DNA of 64,000 nt, taken from positions 620,001 through 684,000 of the forward strand of contig CAVTCB010000018.1 of NCBI GenBank assembly GCA_963733105.1, given 5' to 3'. The position numbers were made by a program, and so were the translations under genes. Origin of the DNA: JAFAYN01 sp963733105. GTDB taxonomy: Bacteria; Gemmatimonadota; Gemmatimonadetes; Longimicrobiales; Longimicrobiaceae. Of the stretch, positions 26,001-35,600 are shown in pieces. Positions within the stretch are counted from its first letter, which is position 1. Each line of letters begins with the position of its first letter. The notes below the pieces were generated by a model that saw only the letters and a list, made by a program, of their open reading frames with translations, ran no database searches and was not told where the DNA came from.

Positions 26001-29000
26001 GCTACGAGCCGCCGCGCACCCTCGACGAGGAGCTGCTCGCGGCGACCTGGGCGGAGGTCCTGGGGGTGGAGCGCGTGGGGGTCCGGGACGACTTCTTCGC
26101 CCTCGGGGGGCACTCCCTCTCCGGGACGCGGATCGTCGCGAGGGTCGCGCGGCTCTTCGGCGTGGAGCTGCCGCTGCGGACGCTCTTCGAGGCGCGGACG
26201 GTGGCGGAGCTGGCGGCGCGGATGGCCGCGGCGCGGGGCGGAGCCCCGGTCCCGCCGCTGCTCCCGGCGGACCGGAGCGGCCCCGTCCCGCTCTCCTTCG
26301 CGCAGGAGCGGCTCTGGTTCCTGGAGCAGCTCCGCCCCGGCGGCGCCGCGTACGCCGTCCCCACCGCCGTGCGCATGGCGGGCGCGCTGGACGCGGAGGC
26401 GCTGCGGCGGAGCCTGGACGAGATCGTCCGCCGGCACGAGGCGCTGAGGACCCGGTTCGTGGAGGTGGACGGGGCGCCGGCGCAGGTGGTGGAGCCGCAC
26501 GCGCCCCTCACGCTGGAGGCGGAGGAGCTGTCCGGGGGGCCGGACGCCGAGCGGGAGGCGGGGGAGATCGCCCGCGAGGAGGCGCGCCGCCCCTTCGACC
26601 TGGAGCGCGGGCCGCTGCTGCGCGCGCGGCTCCTCCGCGTCGCCCCGGGGGACCACCTCCTCCTGCTGAACCTGCACCACGTCGTCTCCGACGGGTGGAG
26701 CATGGGGGTGCTCTTCCGGGAGCTGGCGGCGCTGTACACGGCCTTCACGGCCGGGGTGCCGTCCCCGCTCCCCCCGCTCCCGGTGCAGTACCCGGACTAC
26801 GCGCTCTGGCAGCGCGCCTGGCTGGCGGGGGCGACGCTGGACGCGCAGGTGGCGTACTGGCGCGAGCGGCTGGCGGGAGCGCCCCCGGTCCTGGATCTCC
26901 CGACGGACCGCCCCCGGCCGGCCGCGCAGAGCTTCCGGGGCGCGCGGCACCCCTTCGCCCTCTCCGCCGGGACGGCGGAGGGGGTACGGGCCCTCGCCCG
27001 CCGCGAGGGCGCGACGCCGTTCATGGTGCTCCTCGCCGCCTTCCAGGGGCTCCTCGCCCGGTACACCGGCCAGGACGACCTCCTGGTGGGGACGCCCGTG
27101 GCGGGGCGGACGCGGCCGGAGCTGGAGGGGCTGATCGGCTTCTTCGTGAACACGCTCCCGCTGCGGGCGCGCCTGGGCGACGACCCCTCCTTCCGCGGCC
27201 TCCTGGCGCGGACGCGGGAAGAGACGCTGGGCGCCCACGCCCACCAGGAGCTCCCCTTCGAGCGGCTGGTGGAGGAGCTGCGCGTGGAGCGGGACCTGGG
27301 GCGAAACCCGCTGGTGCAGGCGGTGTTCTCGCTGGAGGACGAGCGCGGCGCCGGGGTGGAGCTCCCGGGGCTCCGGATGCGGGCGGAGGACCCGGAGACG
27401 GACACCTCCAAGTTCGACCTGGTGCTGGCGATGCGGGAGGAGGAGGGTGGGCTCGCGGGCGCCTTCGAGTACGAGGCCGACCTGTTCGACGCCGCGACGG
27501 CCGAGCGGATGGCGGTGCGCTTCGGGGTGCTGCTGGAGGGGATCGTCGCCGACCCCGGGCGGCGCGTTTCCGACCTCCCGCTCCTCCCGCCGGAGGAGGA
27601 GCGGGTGCTCCTGGAGGGGTGGACGGCGACGGAGCGCTCCTTCCCGGCGGGCCCCCTGGTGCACGACCGGGTCGCCGCGCACGCGCTCCGGTCGCCCGCG
27701 GCGGCGGCGGTGGTCCACGGGGCGGAGCGGCTCACCTACGCGGAGCTGGCGGGGCGTGCGGACCGGCTGGCGGCGGTGCTGCGCGGGCGCGGCGTCGGCC
27801 CCGAGTCGCGCGTCGCGCTCCTGCTCGACCGCTCGCCGGAGCTGGTCGTCGCCATGCTCGGGGTGCTCCGCGCCGGGGCGGCGTACCTCCCGCTGGACCC
27901 GGCCACGCCGCGGGAGCGGGTCGCCACGATCCTGGCGGACGCGTCGGTGGAGGTGGTGCTGACGGCGGAGGGGGTGCGGGAGGCGTCGGGGGAAGGGCGC
28001 CCGGCCCCGGGGGGAGGGGAGGCGGCGACGTCGGAGAGCGCGGCCTACGTGATCTACACCTCCGGCTCCACCGGCACGCCCAAGGGGGTGGTGGTGACGC
28101 ACGGGGGGCTGCTGAACCTGGTGGAGTGGCACCTGGAGGCGTTCGGGGTCACGGCGGGGGATCGCGCGACGCAGCTCGCGGGGCTGGGGTTCGACGCCTC
28201 GGTGTGGGAGATCTGGCCGTACCTGGCGGCGGGCGCCACGCTGCACCTGGTGGGTGACGAGGAGACCCGCGCGTCTCCCGGGGCGCTCCGCGACTTCCTG
28301 CTGGAGAGCGGGGCCACGGTCGCGTTCGCGCCGACGCCGCTGGCGGAAGCGCTCGTCGCGGAGGAGTGGCCGGCGGACGCGCCGCTGCGGACGCTGCTGA
28401 CGGGGGGCGACGCGCTGCGCGTCCGGCCCCGTCCCGGGCTTCCGTTCGCGCTGGTGAACGCCTACGGGCCGACGGAGACCACCGTGGTGGCCACCGCGGG
28501 GACCGTGGAGCCCGGCGCGGCGGAGGGGGCGGCGCCTCCCGTCGGGAGGCCGATCTCGAACGTGCGGGCGTACGTGCTGGACGCCCGGATGCACCCGGCC
28601 CCCCCGGGCGCGCCCGGGGAGCTGGTGGTGGCGGGGGCGGGGGTGGCGCGGGGATACCTGGGGCGTCCCGACCTGACGGCGGAGCGCTTCGTCCCCGACC
28701 CGCACTCCCACGTACCCGGGGCGCGGGTGTACCGCACGGGCGACCGGGCGCGCTGGCTCGCCGACGGGACGCTGGAGTTCCTGGGGCGCATGGACCGGCA
28801 GGTCAAGGTGCGCGGCTTCCGGATCGAGCCGGGGGAGGTGGAGGCCGTGCTCCTGCGGCACCCCGGGGTGCGCGGCGCGGTGGTGGTCGCGCGGGAGGAC
28901 GGAGCGCGGGAGCGGCGCCTGGTGGCCTACGTGGTCCCGGCGGAGGCGCCGGTGCCGGAGGAGGCGCTGCGGGCGCACGCGCGCGGCCTCCTCCCGGAGC

Positions 29001-32000
29001 ACATGGTCCCCGCGAGCTTCGTCCACCTGGACTCGCTCCCGCTCACGCCGAGCGGGAAGCTGGACCGGCGCGCGCTCCCGGCGCCGCCCTCCGCGTCCGG
29101 CGCGGCGTCGCGCGGGCCGCGGACGCCCGTGGAGGAGGTGCTGGCCGGGATCTGGGCCGCGGTGCTGGGGACCGAGCGCGTGGGCGCGGGGGAGAGCTTC
29201 TTCGCGCTGGGCGGGCACTCGCTGCTGGCGACCCGCGTGGTGTCGCGCGTGCGCGAGGTGTTCCGGGTGGAGCTGCCGCTGCGGACGGTGTTCGAGGCGC
29301 CCACGGTGGAGGAGCTGGCCCGGCTCGTGGAGGCGGCGCGGTCGGACGGGAGCGCGGTCCCGCCGGCGCCCGTGGTCCCGGTGGGGCGCGAGGGGCCGCT
29401 CCCGCTCTCCTTCGCCCAGGAGCGGCTCTGGTTCCTGGAGCAGATGCGGCCGGGGGACGGGGCGTACAACATCCCGATCACGCTGCGCCTCTCCGGCGCG
29501 CTGGACGTGCCCGCGCTGGAGCGGAGCCTGTCGGAGGTTGTCCGGCGGCACGAGGCGCTGCGGACCGTCTTCCCCGCCCGCGGCGGGCGGCCCGTGCAGT
29601 CGGTCCTCCCCGCGGCGCCGCTCGCGCTCCCGGTGGAGAGCCTGGAGGGCGTCGGCGGGGCCGCGGCGGACGAGCGGCTGCGGGCCGAAGCGCGGCGGGG
29701 CTTCGACCTGGAGGCGGGGCCGCTCTTCCGGGCCCACCTGTTCCGCCTGGGCGGCGACGATCACGTCCTCCTCCTCTGCATGCACCACGTGGTCTCGGAC
29801 GGCTGGAGCATGGAGGTCATGCTGCGGGAGGTGGGGACGCTGTACCCGGCGTACGCGGCGGGGAAAGAGCCCCAGCTCCCGCCGCTCCCGGTGCAGTACG
29901 CGGACTTCGCCGTCTGGCAGCGCGAGCACCTGGCGGGAGAGGCGGCCGAGCGGCAGCTCGCCTACTGGAAGGAGCGGCTGGCCGGGGCGCCCGCGGTGCT
30001 GGAGCTCCCGTCGGATCGTCCGCGCCCCTCGGTGCACACCCTGCGCGGCGCGGTGCACGCCTTCCTCCTCCCGGCGGAGCTGGCGGCCGCGGTCCGGGCG
30101 CTGGGGCGGCGGGGGGGTACGACGCCGTTCATGACGCTCCTGGCCGCCTGGCAGCTCCTCCTGGGAAAGCTGTCGGGGCAGGGCGACGTGGTGGTGGGCG
30201 CGCCGGTGGCCGGGCGGACGCGGCGCGAGACGGAGGAGCTGATCGGCTTCTTCGTGAACGCCGTCCCCATGCGCGCCGAGCTGGACGGCGACCCCACCGT
30301 GGCCGGGCTGCTGGCGCGGGTCCGCGAGACCACCCTGGGCGCCTACGGGCACCAGGACGTCCCCTTCGAGCGGCTGGTGGAGGAGCTCCGGGTGGAGCGG
30401 AGCCTGAGCCACTCCCCCGTCTTCCAGGTGATGTTCACCCTGCAGAGCGCCGCGCCCGCTCCTCCCGCGCTCCCGGGGCTGGCCCTGGAGCTGGGAGCGG
30501 TGCAGGCCGGCGGGGCCAAGTACGACCTGACGCTCGCCCTGGCGGAGACGCCGGAGGGGCTGCACGCGGAGCTGGAGTACGCCACCGACCTGTTCGACGC
30601 CGCCACGGCCGCGCGGATCGCCGCGCGCTACCGCAGGCTGGTGGAGGGGATGACCGCCCATCCGGAGCGGCGCGTCTCGGAGCTGTCGGTGCTGGACGCC
30701 GCCGAGGAGGAGCAGGTGCTCCGCGGCTGGAACGCCACCGACGCCCCGTACCGGCCCGACGTCCCCGTGCACACCCGGGTCGCCTGCCGCGCGGCGCGGC
30801 GCCCGGATGCGGTCGCCGTGGTGGACGGGGCGTCGACGCTGACCCGCGGGGAGCTGGTGGAGCGCGCCCGCGCCCTGGCGGGGCGGCTGCGCGGCCTCGG
30901 CGTCGGGGCGGAGGAGCGGGTGGCGGTCTGCATGGAGCGCGGCGCGGAGATGGTCGTGGCGCAGCTCGCGGTGCTCTTCGCGGGCGGGGCCTTCGTGCCG
31001 CTGGACCCCGCGTACCCGGCGGAGCGCATCGCCTTCGCCCTGGCCGACTCCGGGGCCCGCGTGCTCCTCACGCAGGAGCGGCTGCGCGAGCGGCTCTCCG
31101 CGCCCTGGGCGGCGAGCGTGGAGGTGGTGGTGGAGGGCGACGCCGGCGCGGGGGCACCCGCGCCGGAGCCCGAGCTCTCCCCCGACTCGCTGGCCTACGT
31201 CATCTACACCTCCGGCTCCACCGGCACTCCCAAGGGGGTCGCGGTCACGCACCGGGGGCTGGCGAACCTGGTCCGGTGGCACCGGCGCGCGTTCGGGATC
31301 GGCGAGGGGGACCGGGCGACGCAGCTCGCCGGGGCGGGGTTCGACGCGTCGGTGTGGGAGGTGTGGCCGTACCTCGCCGCGGGGGCGGAGGTGCACGTGG
31401 TGGAGGACGCGGTCCGCGCGGAGCCCGCGGCGCTCCGCGACCGGCTGGTGGAGGCCGGGATCACCGTCGCCTTCCTCCCCACGCCGCTGGCCGAGGCCGT
31501 CCTGGCGCTGGAGTGGCCGGCGGACGCCGCGCTGCGGACGATGCTGACCGGCGGCGACACGCTCCACGTGCGCCCCGCGGCGGGGCTGCCGTTCGCGCTG
31601 GTGAACGCCTACGGGCCCACGGAGAACACCGTGGTGGCCACCGCGGGCGCCGTCGCGCCGGGGCGCGCGGACGAGGGGGCGCCCTCCATCGGCGGGCCGG
31701 TCGCCAACGTCCGCGCCTACGTGCTGGACGCCGCCCTGCGCCCCGTCCCGGTGGGCGTCCCCGGCGAGCTGCTCCTGGGCGGCGACGGGCTGGCGCGCGG
31801 CTACCTGGACCGCCCGGCGCTGACGGCGGAGCGCTTCGTCCCCGACCCGTTCGGGGGAGCGCCGGGCGCGCGGCTGTACCGCACGGGGGACCGGGTGCGC
31901 CGCCTGGCGGACGGGACGCTGGAGTTCCTGGGGCGGCTGGACCTGCAGGTGAAGCTGCGCGGGTTCCGCATCGAGGTGGCGGAGGTGGAGACGGCTCTGG

Positions 32001-32578
32001 CCGCGCACCCCGACGTGGTGGAGGCGGCCGTGGAGGCGCGGGGCGCCGGCGCCGGACGCCGGCTGGTGGGGTGGGTGGTTCCCGCGGCAGGGGCGGCGCC
32101 CGGCGCCGCGGAGCTGCGCGAGCACCTGGTGGAGCGGCTCCCGGAGTACATGGTCCCCTCCGCCTTCGTGCTGCTGGACGCGCTCCCGCTCACCCCCAAC
32201 GGCAAGATCGACCGCGCCGCCCTCCCCGAGCCCGAGCGGGACGCCGGGGCGGAGGGCGCCGCGCCGCGGAGCGGGATGGAGAGCTCCGTGGCGGCGGTGT
32301 GGCGCGAGGCGCTGCGCCTGGACCACGTGGGGGTGGAGGACAACTTCTTCGAGCTGGGGGGGCACTCCCTCCTGGTGGCGCAGGTGCAGGCCCGGCTCCG
32401 CGAGGTGCTGAGACGGGAGGTGAGCATGGTGGACCTGTTCCGCTTCCCCACGGTGGCCGCGCTGGCGGCGCACCTGGAGCCGGAGGCGGCGCCGGAGCGG
32501 GCCGGGCGCCAGGGGAGCGAGCGGGCGGCCGCGCGGCGGGCGATGCTGCGCCGCCGCGGGGGACGGGGCGGGACGTGA
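23021..32578 (+). CDS. Three-module NRPS (C-A-T)x3
   Basis: 3185 residues from GTG 23021, coupled to the preceding stop. The N-terminal helix (LSPEKAKLLELRLQL) looks like a docking partner. Module 1: C about 40-460 with HHVAGDA (Ala replaces the usual final Gly), A with code DALWMGGVFK (Val-like), T Ser near 1032. Module 2: C (HHVVSDG), A with code DAWALGAVVK, T Ser near 2064. Module 3: C (HHVVSDG), A with the same code DAWALGAVVK, T Ser near 3113. Modules 2 and 3 are therefore predicted to add the same residue, which I cannot name; the code is only loosely like aromatic ones. The basic tail after the last carrier (AARRAMLRRRGG) and the PKS gene 25 bases downstream mark an NRPS-to-PKS hand-over. 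Confidence 0.95.
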   Translation: MSEMSRRLAGLSPEKAKLLELRLQLSRGAAAPEPIRPRPGDGDAPLSHAQERIWLAEQLGAGTAAYNMPHALRLLGALRVDALERALGETVRRHEALRTVFPRREDGPVQHVLPPAPLALPVEPLEGTPEEREAEAERRAAGEASLPFDLRSAPPLRARLLRLGAEEHLLLLTVHHVAGDAWSMGVLFRELFALYDAFASGAPSPLPEPPLQFADYAAWERERLSGAALDRELAFWREELAGAPALLDLPTDRPRPAVQGFRGAAHPFSLPPELAGRLRALARAEEATPFMLLLAAWQLLLARSSGRDDVVVGSTVANRQRRETEGVVGPFVNTLPLRARFADDPTFREALRRTRRSTLAAFAHQDLPLEALLDGLKVERVPGRSPLFQAAFVLQNTPAGTPRMRGLELVPVTERSPTAKFELLLEAVEDGDGLHATLEYASELFEAATVERMAERFRALLEGIAADPDRRVSGLPLLPDAERRTVVGEWSVSGAAPAEPRCVHEAFAEQAARTPDAVAVVFEGASLTYAELDRRANGLAHRLVARGVGPDVKVGIFAERSPEMVVGLLGVLKAGGAYLVLDPEYPAERLAFMLADARVPVLLAQEGLRERLPEHGAEVVALSPDAGEGADRPPAVSVSPEHLAYVIYTSGSTGTPKGTEVPHRAIPGFFRGAGYARFDAEQVLLQHSSTSWDALTLELWPALLTGGRCVLLAGKSTDFGRMEETIRREGVTTLWLSAALFNTVVDTRPEMLAGVAQVMVGGEAVSVPHVRRALEAHPGMRLVNGYGPSECTVFSTCQVIEESGGAAVPIGRPVGDRRVYLLDRGFEPVPVGVPGELLVGGPAVARGYLGRPELTAERFVPDPFGEAGARLYRSGDVARWRADGVLEFVGRADSQAKVRGFRVEPEEVEAALAAHPGVRSAAAVARGGRLVGYVVAADPQAPPAAEALRGWLAERLPEYMVPAALVPLDALPLTAHGKLDRRALPDPDREGGAGYEPPRTLDEELLAATWAEVLGVERVGVRDDFFALGGHSLSGTRIVARVARLFGVELPLRTLFEARTVAELAARMAAARGGAPVPPLLPADRSGPVPLSFAQERLWFLEQLRPGGAAYAVPTAVRMAGALDAEALRRSLDEIVRRHEALRTRFVEVDGAPAQVVEPHAPLTLEAEELSGGPDAEREAGEIAREEARRPFDLERGPLLRARLLRVAPGDHLLLLNLHHVVSDGWSMGVLFRELAALYTAFTAGVPSPLPPLPVQYPDYALWQRAWLAGATLDAQVAYWRERLAGAPPVLDLPTDRPRPAAQSFRGARHPFALSAGTAEGVRALARREGATPFMVLLAAFQGLLARYTGQDDLLVGTPVAGRTRPELEGLIGFFVNTLPLRARLGDDPSFRGLLARTREETLGAHAHQELPFERLVEELRVERDLGRNPLVQAVFSLEDERGAGVELPGLRMRAEDPETDTSKFDLVLAMREEEGGLAGAFEYEADLFDAATAERMAVRFGVLLEGIVADPGRRVSDLPLLPPEEERVLLEGWTATERSFPAGPLVHDRVAAHALRSPAAAAVVHGAERLTYAELAGRADRLAAVLRGRGVGPESRVALLLDRSPELVVAMLGVLRAGAAYLPLDPATPRERVATILADASVEVVLTAEGVREASGEGRPAPGGGEAATSESAAYVIYTSGSTGTPKGVVVTHGGLLNLVEWHLEAFGVTAGDRATQLAGLGFDASVWEIWPYLAAGATLHLVGDEETRASPGALRDFLLESGATVAFAPTPLAEALVAEEWPADAPLRTLLTGGDALRVRPRPGLPFALVNAYGPTETTVVATAGTVEPGAAEGAAPPVGRPISNVRAYVLDARMHPAPPGAPGELVVAGAGVARGYLGRPDLTAERFVPDPHSHVPGARVYRTGDRARWLADGTLEFLGRMDRQVKVRGFRIEPGEVEAVLLRHPGVRGAVVVAREDGARERRLVAYVVPAEAPVPEEALRAHARGLLPEHMVPASFVHLDSLPLTPSGKLDRRALPAPPSASGAASRGPRTPVEEVLAGIWAAVLGTERVGAGESFFALGGHSLLATRVVSRVREVFRVELPLRTVFEAPTVEELARLVEAARSDGSAVPPAPVVPVGREGPLPLSFAQERLWFLEQMRPGDGAYNIPITLRLSGALDVPALERSLSEVVRRHEALRTVFPARGGRPVQSVLPAAPLALPVESLEGVGGAAADERLRAEARRGFDLEAGPLFRAHLFRLGGDDHVLLLCMHHVVSDGWSMEVMLREVGTLYPAYAAGKEPQLPPLPVQYADFAVWQREHLAGEAAERQLAYWKERLAGAPAVLELPSDRPRPSVHTLRGAVHAFLLPAELAAAVRALGRRGGTTPFMTLLAAWQLLLGKLSGQGDVVVGAPVAGRTRRETEELIGFFVNAVPMRAELDGDPTVAGLLARVRETTLGAYGHQDVPFERLVEELRVERSLSHSPVFQVMFTLQSAAPAPPALPGLALELGAVQAGGAKYDLTLALAETPEGLHAELEYATDLFDAATAARIAARYRRLVEGMTAHPERRVSELSVLDAAEEEQVLRGWNATDAPYRPDVPVHTRVACRAARRPDAVAVVDGASTLTRGELVERARALAGRLRGLGVGAEERVAVCMERGAEMVVAQLAVLFAGGAFVPLDPAYPAERIAFALADSGARVLLTQERLRERLSAPWAASVEVVVEGDAGAGAPAPEPELSPDSLAYVIYTSGSTGTPKGVAVTHRGLANLVRWHRRAFGIGEGDRATQLAGAGFDASVWEVWPYLAAGAEVHVVEDAVRAEPAALRDRLVEAGITVAFLPTPLAEAVLALEWPADAALRTMLTGGDTLHVRPAAGLPFALVNAYGPTENTVVATAGAVAPGRADEGAPSIGGPVANVRAYVLDAALRPVPVGVPGELLLGGDGLARGYLDRPALTAERFVPDPFGGAPGARLYRTGDRVRRLADGTLEFLGRLDLQVKLRGFRIEVAEVETALAAHPDVVEAAVEARGAGAGRRLVGWVVPAAGAAPGAAELREHLVERLPEYMVPSAFVLLDALPLTPNGKIDRAALPEPERDAGAEGAAPRSGMESSVAAVWREALRLDHVGVEDNFFELGGHSLLVAQVQARLREVLRREVSMVDLFRFPTVAALAAHLEPEAAPERAGRQGSERAAARRAMLRRRGGRGGT

Positions 32579-32603
32579 GAAACAATCCAAGGAGTTCTGA
32601 CGA

Positions 32604-35600
32604 ATGAGCGATACGACCGAGGCGGGCGCCGGGCAGGCCCCCGCGATCGCGGTCATCGGGATGGCCGGCCGGTTCCCCGGCGCGCGGGACGTCGAGGAGT
32701 TCTGGCGCAACCTGCGGGACGGGGTGGAGTCCATCTCCTTCTTCACCCCCGAGGAGCTGGAGGCCGCGGGCGTGGACCCGGCGCTGGCGCGCCATCCGGA
32801 CTACGTCCCGGCCGGCGGGGTGATGGAGGGGATCGACCGCTTCGACGCCGCCTTCTTCGGCTTCAACCCGCGCGAGGCGGAGGTCCTGGACCCGCAGCAC
32901 CGCGTCTTCCTGGAGACCGCCTGGGAGGCGCTGGAGAGCGCAGGGTACGATCCCGAGGCCGCGGGGGAGAGCATCGGGGTCTACGCCGGCTCCGCCAACA
33001 GCCATTACCTTACCTACCACGTCCTCGCCAACCCCGAGGTGATGGAGGCCGTGGGGGCGTTCCAGGCGCACATCGGGAACGCCAAGGACTTCCTGGCCAC
33101 CCGCGCCTCCTACAAGCTCAACCTCCGCGGCCCCGCGCTGAACGTGCAGACCGGGTGCTCCACGGGGCTGGTGTCCGTCCACGTGGCCTGCCAGGCGCTG
33201 CTGAACGGCGAGTGCGACATGGCCGTCGCCGGGGGCGTCACCCTCAACCTGCAGCAGGGCACGGGCTACCTGTACTCCCCGGGCGGGGTGCTCTCCCCCG
33301 ACGGGCACTGCCGCGCCTTCGACGCCGACGCGCGCGGGGCGATCACCGGGAGCGGGGTCGCCCTGGTGGTGCTGAAGCGGCTGGAGGACGCGCTCGCCGA
33401 CGGGGACACCGTGCACGCGGTGGTCCGCGGCTCGGCCATCAACAACGACGGCGCCCAGAAGGTGGGCTTCACCGCGCCCAGCGTGGACGGCCAGGCGGCG
33501 GTGATCGAGGAGGCGCTCGCGGTGGGCGACGTGGACCCCGCCACGGTGACCATGGTGGAGGGGCACGGGACCGGGACCGACCTGGGCGACCCCATCGAGG
33601 TCGCGGCGCTCACGCAGGCCTTCGGGGAGACGCCGCGCAAGCAGTTCTGCGCGCTCGGCTCGGTGAAGACCAACGTGGGGCACCTGGACACCGCGGCGGG
33701 GACCGCGGGGATGATCAAGGTGATCCAGTCCCTGCGCCACCGGCAGATCCCCCCGACGCTGCACTTCCGCGCGCCGAACCCCAAGATCGACTTCGCCTCC
33801 TCCCCCTTCTTCGTCAACACGGAGCTGCGTCCCTGGGAAACGGAGGGCCACCCGCGCCGGGCGGGGGATCTCCTCGTTCGGGATCGGCGGGACCAACGCG
33901 CACGTGGTGCTGGAGGAGGCGCCGGAGCCGGAGCCCTCGGAGCCCGCGCGCGCCTGGCACCTCCTGACTCTCTCGGCCCGCACCCCCGGCGCGCTGGAGG
34001 CGGCCACGGACCGCCTGGCCGCGCACCTCCGCGAGCACCCGGAGCAGGAGCTGGCCGACGTGGCCTACACGCTCCAGGTGGGGCGCCGCGCCTGGGAGCA
34101 CCGCCGCGTGCTGGTGTGCCGCGACGGCGAGGACGCGGCCGCCGTGCTGGAGGCGCGCGCGCCGCAGCGGGTGCTGACCGGCGCCGCGGGGGAGGCCCGC
34201 CCCGTGGCCTTCCTCTTCCCCGGCGTGGGCGACCACTACCCGAACATGGGGCGCGGCCTGTACGAGACGGAGCCCGTGTTCCGGGCCGAGGTGGACCGCT
34301 GCGCGGAGATCCTGCGCCCCCTGCTGGGCGCGGACCTGCGCGAGGTGCTCTTCCCCGGCGAGGCGCCGGCGGAGGAGGGCGCGCCCGGGGGGATCGACCT
34401 GCGGCGGATGCTGAGCCGGGAGGCGCAGGGCCCCGACGCCGACGCGGAGCGGCTGAACCGCACCCTGTTCGCGCAGACCGGGCTGTTCGTCGTCGAGTAC
34501 GCGCTGGCGCGGCAGTGGATGGCGTGGGGGGTGAAGCCGGAGGCGATGATCGGCCACTCCCTGGGGGAGTACGTGGCCGCGACGATCGCGGGGGTGTTCT
34601 CGCTGGAGGACGCGCTGGCGATGGTGGCGGAGCGCTCGCGGATGATCGAGGAGCTTCCCGCCGGGGCGATGCTCAGCGTCCCCCTCTCCGCGGACGAGGT
34701 CCGCCCGCTGCTGCGCGAGGGGCTCTCGCTGGGGACCGTGAACGGCCCGGCGATGGTCACCGTCTCGGGGACGCTGGACGCGGTCGGCGCGCTGGAGGCG
34801 GAGCTCGTGGGGCAGGGGGTGGCCTGCCGCCGCCTCCCCACCACGCACGCCTTCCACTCGGCGATGATGGAGCCGGTGGCGGAGCGGCTCACGGAGCGGA
34901 TGCGCCGGGTGCGCCTGAGCGCCCCCAAGATCCCCTTCGTGTCCAACGTCACCGGGAGCTGGATCCGCGCCTCCGAGGCCACGGACCCGGCGTACTGGAC
35001 GCGGCACCTCTGCCAGACGGTCCGCTTCGCCGAGGGGGTGGACACGCTCCTGGCCGAGGGACGCCGCGTCCTCCTGGAGCTGGGGCCGGGGCAGACGCTG
35101 GGGACCTTCGTGCGGCAGCGCCCGGTCGCGGAGGGCGGCGCCGAGCCGGTGCTGGTGGCCTCCATGCGGCACGGGTACGAGCGGCACCCGGACGCGGCCT
35201 TCCTGCTGGGCGCCGCGGGGCGGCTCTGGCTGGCCGGGGCGGCGGTGGACTGGAAGGCGGTGCACGAGCACGAGCGGCTGCGCCGCGTCCCGCTCCCCAC
35301 CTACCCGTTCGAGGGGAAGCGCTTCTGGATCGAGCCGCGCCGGGGCGAGGCCCCGGTGGCGCGCGGGGGCGACCCGCTGGCCAAGAAGCCGGACCCGGCC
35401 GACTGGCTCTACCTCCCCGCCTGGTCGCGCGCCCCGCTTCCGGCCGCTGCGCAGGCCACGGAGGACGCGGAGCCCGGCGCCTGGCTGGTGCTGGCCGACG
35501 CGGCGGGGGTCGGCGCGCGGCTGGCCGCGGGGCTGGAGGCGGCGGGGCACGCGGTGGCCGTGGTGGCGGCGGGCGACTTCCGCGCCCTCCGGGCGGCGCT

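Noticed and set aside
22316..32746. A 3476-residue open frame on the minus strand opposite the three-module NRPS (and similar ones at 4954-9744, 8928-13838, 33814-37998, 50406-58646, 58643-63427)
   Set aside because: They are mirror images of the plus-strand NRPS and PKS genes, rich in Arg/His/Pro with no domain motifs. High GC makes antisense stops rare.
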